Below, in pieces: positions 36,901 to 48,200 of a stretch of 64,000 nucleotides of DNA. The first letter of the stretch is position 1; every line of letters starts with the position of its first letter. Source of the DNA: Protonemura montana (taxonomy: Eukaryota > Arthropoda > Insecta > Plecoptera > Nemouridae); NCBI GenBank assembly GCA_947568835.1, contig OX387602.1:9847021-9911020 (forward strand), given 5' to 3'. Under the pieces are notes generated by a model. The model had not been told where the DNA came from. It saw nothing but the letters and a program-made list of their open reading frames with translations, and did not search any database. Position numbers and translations under genes: made by a program.

Positions 36901-39776
36901 AGTACCTTTCTTCTTGGCTGATTGCTGGTAAATAAAAAATGAACAGTTTGTTAGATATTTTACGGGCCGCTGAAATACTAAGTCCTATGTCTTTTTTATC
37001 TTGTTCAGATTGTGCAAGAGCTTGACCGTGAGGCTGGAAACAGACACGTGGTGATGGTAAAAGCAAGCGAAGACTGCGTGCATGCTCCATCCAACGTCAG
37101 CAAGTTTGATGCAAGCGATGACACGCTGCTTAGGGTAGTCGTCAACGTCCGCGACATCAATGACAATGCCCCTCAGTTCACAAAGCGTGTGTTCACTGGC
37201 GGCGTCACCACAGAGGCTGACTTCGGCACGGAGTTCATGCGAGTCAAGGTACCGTAACTTGTTGAACACTTTAGAAAGCACATTCAAGCAATTCAGATTA
37301 GCCTTATACAGTTCACTTTAAATTTTGGATGATTTGAGGACTAAGCATTTGAGGACATTTAGCACCTAATTATATGCTAATAATGTTTTTTATTTCCAGG
37401 CAATTGACTTAGATGCTGGAGAGAACGCTGTGGTGACATATTACCAGATTGGAAGAATTCAAAAGACCCTTACTGAAGGCCTTGAAAATGTCGAGAAGCA
37501 ACCCTTCTTAGTCGATGCTAATACTGGTGCCATCTACCTCAACTTTGACCCACAGAAGGGAATGAAGGGATACTTTGATTTCATGGTGAGTAAGACTAAA
37601 GTCTTTGAATTTATTGTACTAACTCCGAATCGATGAAACACACAGTTGACACTTTTCATGCTGCTTTTCAAAATCTGAATCATGTTGATCTCTTGGAGTA
37701 TTTTTTCCTGTCTTCCATATGTTACCTAACTTGAATACCATTTCGTTTGCTAGGTGCTGGCCAACGACACTGGCGGTCGACAAGACATGGCTCGAGTTTT
37801 CATCTACTTACTTAGGGAGGATCAGCATGTGCGATTTGTGCTGCGTCAACAGCCACATGAAGTTCGGGAGAAAATCGACACTTTCCGAGAGTGAGTCAAA
37901 CTTCTACGTAGAACTTGCTCAATAAAACTGTTTCTTTACCTAAGGACACACAATGATGCTGGGCTTAATCAATGTCTACACAGCTCTTACAAATGCACTT
38001 CTTCCTAGAATAGTTATTATTATTCACTTTTAACAAAAATAAATGGAGTATTCACCCACGGCTCTGAACCACTTCAGCAAACCAAAAATATTAAACTTTT
38101 TTAAAAATGGAACAGATAACAAAGATATTAAAAAATTAACTTAAGGTTGTGAAATAAAAATGGTTCTAATCGATTTTCAGGGTTCTGAGCAATGTCACTG
38201 GTGCCATCGTCAACGTAGACGAGTTCAAAGTCCATGAAAACAGGGATGGGTCTGTCGACAAAACGAAGACTGACCTGTACCTGCATCTCGTCAACCGCAT
38301 TGACAATTCAATACTTGACGTCGATGATGTTTTGCGATTAGTTGACCTGAATATCGAACACCTAGACATTTTATTCAAGGTAAGGCAATAGACCATCAAT
38401 GCAGTGGTTTTTTTAGGTATAATAGAACTTTGGGGAAAGTGTGTAAAACATACAGCTTAAAGATTTTGTAATCACATGTCAGTATGAGATGTTACAAAGT
38501 TGTATGCTGTCTGCAGGTCAATTTTTGTATGATGTATACTTTAACCCTTTGGCCTACAGCAATATTTTAAATGAATATTTTGAAGAGATTTCGAGTTTCC
38601 CAGTGGCATACCTGAAAACCTTAAAACCGCGTTTTAGTCTAAAATATTGACAGCTTCTAATTAATGCAATGCTTTCCCTGGAAGGAATTCAACGTACTGG
38701 ACACTCAGCCAGCAGAGGCAGCTCTCCTGCGGGAGGACTCCAAGAGCCTGGTGCTAATGTGGCTGGTGGGTTCCACCATCTTTCTTGGGCTACTACTGAT
38801 CCTCGCAGTTTCAGTCTGCCTGTCCCAGCGCCAACGCTACCAGCGCCAACTGAAAGCAGCTACAGCCACAGCCTTTGGTAAGTATCTTACTACCTGCGTC
38901 AATGTAGCAGCTACAAGTTTCAAAGCTAAAATGTTGGCATCTTCATCAATAAAATGCTCCTGTTTCTTCAACAAGAATTCCCAAAACGTGTCTAAAAATA
39001 TAGTTTTCTTAAAGTGATCCTTGTAAGGTACCTTAAACCATATTCCCTTTTTGAATTATGATAATTGATAAGCTTTTCCACTTAATACCTTATAAAGTGC
39101 CAGTTCTCATTGTAAAAGTGCCAGTTTTTTGTTAGAACTATTTTCCACTAAAATGGTCCATTCTATTTTGTAGGTTCCAACGAGTCGGATCTGATCCGTG
39201 GAACTGGCCGTGTGCCCAACACAAACATGCACAGTGTGGAGGGATCGAACCCGATCTGGATGCAGGCATATAAAAACGAGTGGTACAAAGAAGATGACTC
39301 ATTGAGGTAATAACAGCTAAATGTGCTTCTGAGATTGCTATTGAGATAATTGCCATTGTGGATGCAATCTGAAAATGGTCCCTTGTTTGCTTTCATTTTT
39401 CAGTCAAATGTCGGAAAGGGATTCTCTGGATGCAGCGGTAAATGAAGCGTCAAGGCCAGGATCAAAAAATGCAAAGCACTTTTTTGGTCAGGCACACAAT
39501 TTCCCCACTGACTCTACGTGCAACAGGTGATTTTCCTTCATGCATGGATTCTGGGTTGTGTAGGCTTAGAGGTGTAGGTACTGAACAAGTTTATTGCAAA
39601 TGTGTTCAAGCTGATCTTTCTATGGTAGGTCCAACATGCTTCGAGAACACCCAGGGGTAAAAGAACAAAATGATCTGAATCGAACTGGAGCAACATACCG
39701 TGAAAATCTTTATCAGCACTTAGAGAAACTCGGTAATCCACTGATAGTGAAAAAATTGGAAACCACCGAACTTTAG
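27978..39776 (+). CDS. Cad87A: Cadherin-87A-like large transmembrane cadherin
   Basis: Twenty-seven coding exons, 5754 nt including stop, 1917 residues: 27978-28224, 28533-28684, 28938-29156, 29304-29465, 29563-29692, 29924-30166, 30355-30749, 30835-30962, 31046-31171, 31286-31434, 31714-31982, 32421-32693, 33172-33529, 33804-34300, 34427-34584, 34839-35020, 35395-35648, 36023-36314, 36505-36665, 37009-37248, 37400-37585, 37754-37890, 38181-38379, 38685-38877, 39174-39306, 39404-39526, 39629-39776. Phases match throughout. All introns are GT-AG except intron 30750-30834, which is GC-AG. The start ATG has A at -3; a basic n-region precedes a hydrophobic segment (about 36-55), giving the signal peptide. 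Thirteen calcium-linker motifs (VEDVNDN, IRDINDN, VLDENDN and variants) separate 14 cadherin repeats, with LDRE and DAD motifs inside them. A membrane-adjacent domain (EVREKIDTFREVLSNVTGAI), a span at about 1741-1767 and a 150-residue tail ending KKLETTEL follow. The N-terminus (NNPPRFLINGQTEIVLRLKEG) fits insect Cad87A, related to vertebrate CDH23. The likely role is calcium-dependent adhesion at apical membrane. Poly(A) signal is at 39889-39894. Confidence 0.93.
30750..30834 (+). other. GC-AG intron in Cad87A
   Basis: The exon ends CCAATTTACGAG. The next bases are GCGAGT, and the following exon starts GTCTCGGTACTAG after GTGCAG. Only a GC donor at 30750 joins QPIYE to VSVLENAPVG in frame. 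The nearby GTAGAA would shift the frame. Confidence 0.8.
35972..35984. repeat. C13 homopolymer in a Cad87A intron
   Basis: Thirteen C in a row lie within a pyrimidine-rich stretch about 40 bases upstream of the acceptor of exon 36023-36314. The exact length may be a sequencing uncertainty. Confidence 0.9.
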
Positions 39777-40787
39777 AAATATCGTGTTAGTCGTGATAAA
39801 ATTGTGTGCTTGTTTTTTTATTATTTGTACATATATTGCATGATTGTTTTTTAGAACATTTTTAGCATTAGTAAGTAGTACCGTTAATAAAAGTGTAAAA
39901 ATGGGCTTCTTTCTGGGATGATGCAAATTTCTCTTTTATTTATAAAATGTTTCTTTGAAATTTATTAGCCCGCAATTGCTACATTATGTTGAGTCTTACA
40001 CAACGAATACCTAATATGGTTCATAAATAAATATTTAAGGAGATGTCTAACATTGTTTATTAGTTTTGTTCTTTGAGTGTGAATTAGCTAATAAGTAGGA
40101 AAACATATTCTTTCATTTTAAGTGCTAAAATTTCTAAATAATGAACTTGATTTATAAATTGTCCCAAGACCTGAAAAGAGGACCCATGTTCTTCAGCCAG
40201 CCAAGGGTGTTTCCGTTGTTGTAGCATTGTAAGTATCGTAGTCCAAGTGTGGTGTATGCATGCCTCGTATAATTATTGAAGTATCAAGAGCAAAATTTGC
40301 ACTTTGCATTCAGCCTAACTCCAATTGATCTAGGCAACACCTTTGAGTCGCAGTAGACACCATGGATGGTGCCGTCACCTACGACCATCTCAGAGCAAAA
40401 GTTTCGTTTAGCATTTGCTGTGTTGGCTGGAGTATCTGGTTGCAGAGTACTTGAGCGTTGACACTGAAGTGATTTGGCAGAAGCAGAATGGAAGCAGAGG
40501 GGACGTTAAAGTATGGCAACAAATTTTGCTATTACTAAGAAACTTTTTTGCTACAATGCTCAATAAGACAAATAGAAATTTTCAAAGTATAGATTTTCCA
40601 TGATGCTGTGTTTTTAGACTTTTCTTTGAGAAATACATATATTTGTGGTGTTAAATAAAGTTGAATTCAAGTGGCAAGTATCCGCCTACATTTCCTAGAC
40701 AGACCTGTGCCAGACCCTACCTAGATAACATATCCAAACTTCTTTCCTCAACTTGAAAATAAGTTACGTCGTTAAACACCAAATTAA
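39777..40787. other. Cad87A 3' UTR and start of convergent intergenic region
   Basis: AATAAA at 39889-39894 probably ends the cadherin transcript; another is near 40026. A GC-richer patch at 40160-40520 has broken open frames on both strands that I cannot assign to a family. Confidence 0.5.
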
Positions 40788-41215
40788 AGGCGGCGAATAT
40801 CACGTGACTGCTAGAGTCGGCGGAAATCGTCTAGAACGCGACGGAAAAGTATCTTTTGGTACCAGGCGCCCAGCCGACGGAAGAGTATCACCCAAAGACT
40901 ATACACGGTGGATGACGGTGGATGACGGTAGTTGTGACGTCACATACCTGCACATGACCACTGCCAAAGTCGATAGAAATCGTCCAGAAAAGTGCCTTTT
41001 AGTACCAGGCGCCCAGCCGACGTAAGAGTATCACGTATACACGGTGGATGACGGTAGTTGTGACGTCACATGCCTCCAAGTGATCACTGTCAAAGTCGCT
41101 TGAAATCGTCCAGAACGCGACGGAAAAGTGGCTTTGAGTACCAGGCGCCCAGCCGACTTAGGAGTATCAGCTATGCTCGGTGGATGACGGTAAGTATGAC
41201 GTCACTATCCACGTG
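40788..41215. repeat. Tandem repeat, three units of about 126-143 bp
   Basis: ACCAGGCGCCCAGCCGAC starts at 40861, 41004 and 41140. Each copy is followed by GTGGATGACGGTA and a TGACGTCA palindrome (40935-40942, 41061-41068, 41197-41204). Each is preceded by AAATCGTC.AGAA. Unit 1 carries a 10-base internal duplication (GATGACGGTG) and other extra bases. TGACGTCA is the full CREB/ATF site, but function here is not shown. Confidence 0.88.
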
Positions 41216-41330
41216 CTCGATCGATCCCGCCCTCCTACAATCGATCGACTGGAATGTGGCCCTCATTGATCAATAGGGTTTTAATTTAATGTGATACGAG
41301 AGCATTAGCAGTCAGCAGATCGCAGAAAAT

Positions 41331-41640
41331 GTTGTTGTTGAGCAAGCTGGAATCTTCACGCGGGATAATAGTCACCTCTTCCCGAACAGCAGTCATAACC
41401 AATTCACGAGGAGAGCTGCAGACCTGTCGACGGGTGCTTGCAAACCGACGCTCATCTCTAGGAACATTCTCAACGTGGGTCGAAAAATATATAACAAGCT
41501 GCCTGCAGTGTTCAAATAACAGGAACATCGACAAGGATTCAAATTCAAGATCCACGACTACATTATGAAAAAGAGATTTTATTACAGACGAGTTCCTCAA
41601 CGATTAATTTACTCAACATATTGTTCTTAGTAATGTCGAT
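41331..41640 (+). mobile_element. C-terminal remnant of a non-LTR retrotransposon (LINE) ORF2
   Basis: The frame at 41358-41630 reads TRDNSHLF..., then VGRKIYNKLPAVFK, a TAA stop (41517-41519) and, in the same frame, FKFKIHDYIMKKRFYYRRVP, ending at TAG 41628-41630. The TRN, YNKLP and FK.KLK..L..FYS pattern is typical of the end of Jockey/RTE/CR1-type reverse transcriptase proteins. The copy is 5'-truncated and carries a nonsense codon, so it is dead. An A-rich 3' tail region follows to about 41780. Confidence 0.65.
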
Positions 41641-41911
41641 GTATGTGTTAGCTCAATGAAAGCGTCACTGACAGTGTTTATATACATAACATGTATGAAA
41701 AACTGATATATCTAAATAAATAAAAACTTACAAAACAACACTAGCAAAACATCAAACAAACAAAAACTAGCTAACAAATAACACACATTTATGATTTTTT
41801 TTCTTGTTTATTTGGAAGGATCCCATCCCTTCTGAGCGCAGAGGGATTGGAAGAAGGTATTGAAGGAACAAAAACAACATTTTTTCAATACATTTGTTTG
41901 GTTTGTATATT

Positions 41912-42123
41912 TTCCCAACAGTGCAAACATCATTGAGCCGCAAGCACCCCTACAGTATCGTTGTTTCATGGACCAAATTCCCTAATTCGCACAAATTTGC
42001 TTGGCCACCAATTGAAAAACAATTCCAACGTCGTGAATTTTGGTTGGCGGAAGAATTTGTGATAGGTCATCATAAAATGTGTCATGTTAAAATTGAGTAG
42101 GCAATTGCTATTTGCTGAATAAA
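41912..42123 (+). other. Possible orphan terminal exon or decayed coding fragment
   Basis: A good acceptor (TATATTTTCCCAACAG) is followed by an open frame of about 60 codons ending KMCHVKIE at TAG (42098-42100), and then AATAAA at 42118-42123. I recognise no family, and no upstream partner exon was found. It could be a terminal exon, an element remnant, or chance. Confidence 0.2.
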
Positions 42124-42283
42124 TTAGTTTTTAAGCACAGACTGAGAAATCTGTAACCAGGGGCGGCACAGCTGTGGGGCAACAGGAGGTGGGATGTCTA
42201 AAATATTGGGGGTATGGTCATAACTCACCTTAAATAGCCCTTGATATTGTTTTATATGGGGTCGATCGTGATAGCTGGGACTG

Positions 42284-45200
42284 TCAGTCGTCTGGATCAG
42301 ACAGATCAGCTGGAGGGGTTGGCATTACGACATCGGCGTCTTCGTGGCCAACAGAAACGGCAGTCTGGACGCTGCCGGTGTCCATCAGGGCAGTCTTGAT
42401 TTAGAGAGTTCCGACAAAAGCGCTGAAGGCAGAATTGCCTAACGCTAGAATGCCCACACTCCTCGCGTTACATGCCTATTACCCTTTTAATAATTCTGTG
42501 TCTTTTTTAAAGCAAATTTAAGAGTTGACTACACCACAGGCTCTTTAGCAGGCGTGAGCTGGGGCGCAGTATTATTGAAATCACGGGCGCCACAATTTAA
42601 ATAAGACAACTGACACCACAAACTATATATTCAAATTTAAAAAATTGGGTTTTTTTCCCCTTTTCTGTACGTGAACAAATTCTTCAGGTGTGCAAACAAC
42701 TCTGACGTAAACCGGGTATGTATTTATCAGCTTTCTTCAATCACGGCATGCAAAATGATCATGCAGATTAACTTTAAATTAAGGGCCACAGATACTACGG
42801 ATATTTTTTAATATTGAAGTAGATAGAGAAAAATGAGTACCTGTCTTGGCTGTTCATTTATACGACCTGGTTCTCGTCCTCGGACCGAAGTGCATGTCTA
42901 ACTTCTGGAAGTCGGGAACATTTAGGCGACGTTTCTTAGATTACAGAGGCTAAGTCACAGAATAATTAGTACCTACCGATAAGATGTTATAAGCTGCTTG
43001 CAGATAATTAGTAACTAAAAGATTTCAAGTGACATTTGTGACTAACTTTAGAAACAGATTTATTCCACATATCAAACTTTAATTTACAAAGTGTTGATCT
43101 TTTTGCAATTTCATAATGGGAATATTATTACTAACTAGGTTCTATATTTATATTTTATAATAAAGCAAGTTAAATCAGTCAGTTCCAAAAGTGGAGATTT
43201 TCAGTGCAAAATATTCCTATTTGTGTTACATAAACTCAAAATGTAACATGCAAGGAGACAAATTTTGGAATGAAGCCTGGAACAGATAAAATAACAATTT
43301 GGGCTCAGTTAGACTACGATTTAAAAATTTGGAAATCAATTACGCTTTACGTTAAATATCTTTTCTAAACTGCAAATTCACAAACCTCAATTTCCAACAT
43401 ACAAATTCAACAAGACAAACATAACAATTTAATTTTAATTCCTATATTGCTAGTACGTAAGGTTAGTAATACTATAAAATGCTCTCCCAAATGCAACTTA
43501 CGTCCGCTTTCACCGTGCGGTCTGCAGAGCTTTGACTCGTTTATCATGCTGCCAATGTGGCCGATGTTGGCACATTTAGCCATCCCTTCATGGTTGCTGT
43601 CCAGCCCGATTATACGTGTAATATTACGCCATAAGTGTAAAAGCTCATCTATCGCCCCTTAAAGGGTCAAGATTCTTGTACCTACATGCTATCAATTCAT
43701 TTATCAGTGCTAACAGAACAGTTCGCTCAATCGTTTATAAAATTGCATTACAATTTTCACTTTTTCAGGCACCACTATGTACAAATATGGTAATTAAGAG
43801 GTACATAGTTCTCAACATTTAAGTTTGACTTGCATCAAGTAGATTTTAATGTAAGAACTGGCTGATTATATACTATTTAGTATAACAGCTATATAGAAGT
43901 ACAACCAATAACACATTGTACCTGTAAGTAGCTGTTTGTGTATAATATAATATACATAGATCTTCAACAATGCGTCCTTTCCAAGAACAGTGGCAAGTTT
44001 TCTTATTGCAGCCACTTGGTGACAATAACTGCATTCCTACCCCAGACTTTATGTTGTAGATTCTGGCTGATAATATCGAATACCATTAATCTGCCAAAAA
44101 AAATCAATGCAATAATTAGTAGTCTAATGGAGACGATAACTGTCAATAAATAACTAATCAATAAAATGTTATTTCTGAGTTAAATTCAGTGGTAAAAATG
44201 AACAGATAAATGCAGAATATGTTATTGCTGATGAGATAAATATATTACCGTCATATCGTATTCCGTGATGTAGGCAGGTATTTCTAGCTGGTCTGGGGAC
44301 ATCATCGAGTATAGATATTCGACGCCCGGCAAGCTGTGCACTTTTTGTTTGATTGCCGGTGCCATGAACGTAGTAAACCACCATGTAACCATCTATAAAA
44401 AAACCACAATTTTATTACTTGAAAGATCAATGGTTTTACAGAAACTGCTGTTAATTGCATCAAAAAGGTCAGTACATACCTTTGTCCAAAATGTCGGATG
44501 AACTATGTAAAAAGCTTTCAGATTTTTCTTGTATCTGGAACATTTAATTAATTGTTAGAAACCTATAAGTAAGGGAACCATTAGGAATTTATGAAATTTT
44601 GAACTGAATTACAGGACCTAATCAGTAATCGGACGTAGAAATGTTACAAGAACAAAAGAGTAGAACAAAACATACACAATATTGCATGTTAGCATTGCAT
44701 AAAATTAATTCCTGAATGTTGCAATACAAGGAAATATTCAGCTCCCAGGAACTGATGTAACCTTGAAAGGATGGATTGTTTGATTAACAAACTTGAACTT
44801 ACTTGTAAGGTAATATGTTGTAGACTTCACGTAGCCACGCAAAGGAAGGGTGATTGGCGTTTGATGTCAGGGTATGGAAGTATGCAATGGCGTAGTCCCC
44901 CTTCACTATCGGATCCAGCAGGTATATTAGGTAGAGTAAGGCCTGCAAAACAAAAAAAAATTAATATAAATGACATTGAAAATGGCTGAAGGTTAAGTAA
45001 CAAATAGATGATGACATGCTATGAAGATTGATCCAAAAGGACCAATTTAAGCATGCTGGAATCAATTAAGAAATGTTTAAAGTTGAAGTCCTTCCGGGAC
45101 TGCTGGAAATTTGGAACAGAAACTGGAACTGGGAAACGAGTACGTAACTACTAAATTCTTTGAACTGATTTTAGTCGATCAAACCCCCAGTTTTCAGGGG

Positions 45201-48200
45201 TACTTTCAAACCATTAAATCAAATAAATGTGAAATATTAGTACTGGTACAACACCAAAAATATTTTGGAACTGGGCACTTATTTCTAAATTATTTGTTGT
45301 AACTCTAGTCAAAATAGAAAGCACAACCCTGGTCATGCAAACAGCAGGTGGGAGAAAAATTCCTTGGTGCAGTTCCCTAAATCCTGAAAATGAACTACTT
45401 CCTATAAGTGAACAGACTTACCTTGTCTAGGTTGATGTCTTTGAACGGGAACCACTTTCCGACAAACACGACGACAGGTCGACCAAGCCGGTCGACACCG
45501 CTCTGGTAAAGACAACCGATGCCAGAAACCTCTGTCAAATCCTCAGTCTTAGCGCGACGGAGAAGCCTTTCGTATCTGCAAAGTGAAGGTGCACGCGTTT
45601 CAGACTAGTATCAATGGCATTTGATGTGGGAACATTGTATGTGATGAAACTTTCATGTAAAACAAACCCTGATTCACTAGTTAACTACTTTGCATGGTGC
45701 TGAGTTAGAAATCAAAAATCAAAATATTGTTACTTGCTAAGAACGTCACTTCAGCAATTATTTTCAAATTATTAATAAAACAATTTTTTTTTTTAAGTCC
45801 ACAATGAATGGCTCTGAGCAACATGCAGATAGTTTTTGCAGATAAAGGAGCTTGATAAAGTACCAATCATACATTTAAGTTCTTATCAAAAAATTGTATA
45901 ATATTTTCTTTCAAACTAAGTGCTCAAAATTGGTAAAAAATAATAGCTCAAGTGTGTACCAAAGTTCCAATTAGGGTCCTTGTCACTATTTGTTGAATTT
46001 ATAAAAAATACAGGTTCACAAAGCTACAAAAGTCTGTTAAAAGTCCAAAGCAAATAGAGGAGTAAGAAAGTATTATGCACTTCCTGCAAATATTAAAGGT
46101 GAGAAAAACTTTGTTAAGTTTAGTAGAAAATTAGAAAGCCACGTTAGTATTTAAATAAAAATGTAAGCCAAGAAATAACAAAAATGTATAATGCAGATGT
46201 GTAAATAGCATTTTGTTTTTTGCTAAATAAACAACTTCAAAACAAACAAACAAAACAAATAAGCTAGCTGTAATTTGAATGTCTGACACGGTGGCCAAAT
46301 GGTGGAGGAGATCAAATTGAGACTCTGATCTAGTAGAAAAAAATGTTACAGATAGTAAATAAAAATCTATGCAACGCACTACATTGTAACAAAATGTAAA
46401 AATGGCAAACTATAAAGATTATACAGCAATATTCAAGGCCTGAAACGTGTCACAAATCGAAGTAAACATCTTTCTAATCCGAGTACAACTCCCTCATGAA
46501 CACACACAAAAATAACAACTACTTACTAACTACAACTAACAACTAGCTTACTTTCCAACACCTTAAAGTACCAATCTTGCCTCCTCTCAAAAACGATCAC
46601 TCAATATCACCCACTTCTCAGACATACCTCTCAACCGAACTCTCCTCAAAGCACAATAAGTCACTAATTCGAATATTTGATTCAGGTGTCTGCTTTACAG
46701 AAGGATTATTTTCTGTTATGGCACCAGGTTCTGTCTGAGTGACAACCATTGTTGCACTTTCTGAGTCCCAGCGACTACTGAGCACTTCTCAGTGAGTGCA
46801 GAAAGGTGACCCCATTCAATGATTCATGCTGCATGAGACAATCCCTTGTTACAGCTCCACTCTCCATGCTCATGTGTGCCTCTAGTATATCTCTCACAAG
46901 TAGTTAGGAACAAGGTCACATAAACTTGTTTATTGCCAATCTTAAATCTTGGGTCTTATATGGTTACTACCGAAATATACTTTTATGAAGCAAGCAAAAT
47001 AAGGAGAGCAAAGATTTCAGAGAATATTGTAGATCCTAATCCAGTTTAAATAACATTTATGTAGAAATTTTTATATCTTGTAGTTTAAATTGATAACAAT
47101 TATCAATTATGATAGTAGCTAAGAAATAATGGATGCACAAGAACACTTATCCTAAAAATACCTTAAATCATGTCAACATCAATTATGTTATTTTTCAATT
47201 CAGCATAGCAACATCAATCTTTTGAACAGATACCAAGCTTGCTAAGGTCAGAACTATTTATTCATTGTTCCTTTTGATATGTACTAAATTTGAAGTACTT
47301 ACATTTCCTGAGTACAGATTTTAAAATATTGTTTACCATGAAGATAAACAAAATAAAACAATTAATGCTCTATAAACTTCTATGATTGGTTACTAACAAG
47401 GTCAATTTCTTACCTTGCAACAGAATTCAATATCAAGCTCATTCTCAGACGTATTAATTACACAATATTATGATAAAAATGTATGTGGCGTAACGAGGAA
47501 TAGAGCAACGCAGTACGAAGCGAATCAAGTAGTAGTGCAATATACGTGGAAAACGTATCGTCCACAATAAAATTCAACAACACACAGTGAGAAGACTTGA
47601 AATATTTATGAGATACAACCACAACATAGCAAACAACGCTCTCCAACGCAGGTAATACGTTGTATGAAGTAATAGTTGGTTCAGTATGTGATCCAATGGT
47701 GTAAAATGTTTTGAATAAAATCAGGTATCCAGTATATTACTCAGATCGGCACAAGGTTCAATGAGAGAGAAAAATAGTTTACTCAATGAGCCCATGGCTA
47801 TGATGCATTGGTAGGTGTAGGTAAATGTTTTGTTCGTGTTACCATCTTATCAGGGTCCACATGTGTTACTGTAAACATGTCGGTATTCATGATTTAAGTT
47901 GCTTTGTGCACACACTATTTGCTATCACTGCTAAGTCTGACCTTTGCTTTGATTTTGAATCAAAATTCTTTCCAAAAACATAAAATCATGGGTAACAAAA
48001 CTGATGTTTGCACTTAATCCTGTTTTAGCTTGAGAGATAAATTATGAAGGGGTACAAACATTCTGAGATATGAAATCAGGACAAATATAAACAGCTGATG
48101 TTTGATGTTAAATCAAAAACAATTTTTTCTGACCAATAATTTACATTTAGAGCCTCGGAATAAAATAAATATCCTTTCAATAAAAATCTTTCCAACAATT

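Noticed and set aside
43447-43662. Coding-like frame in the last GDAP2 intron
   Set aside because: No family match and no good splice sites on either strand.
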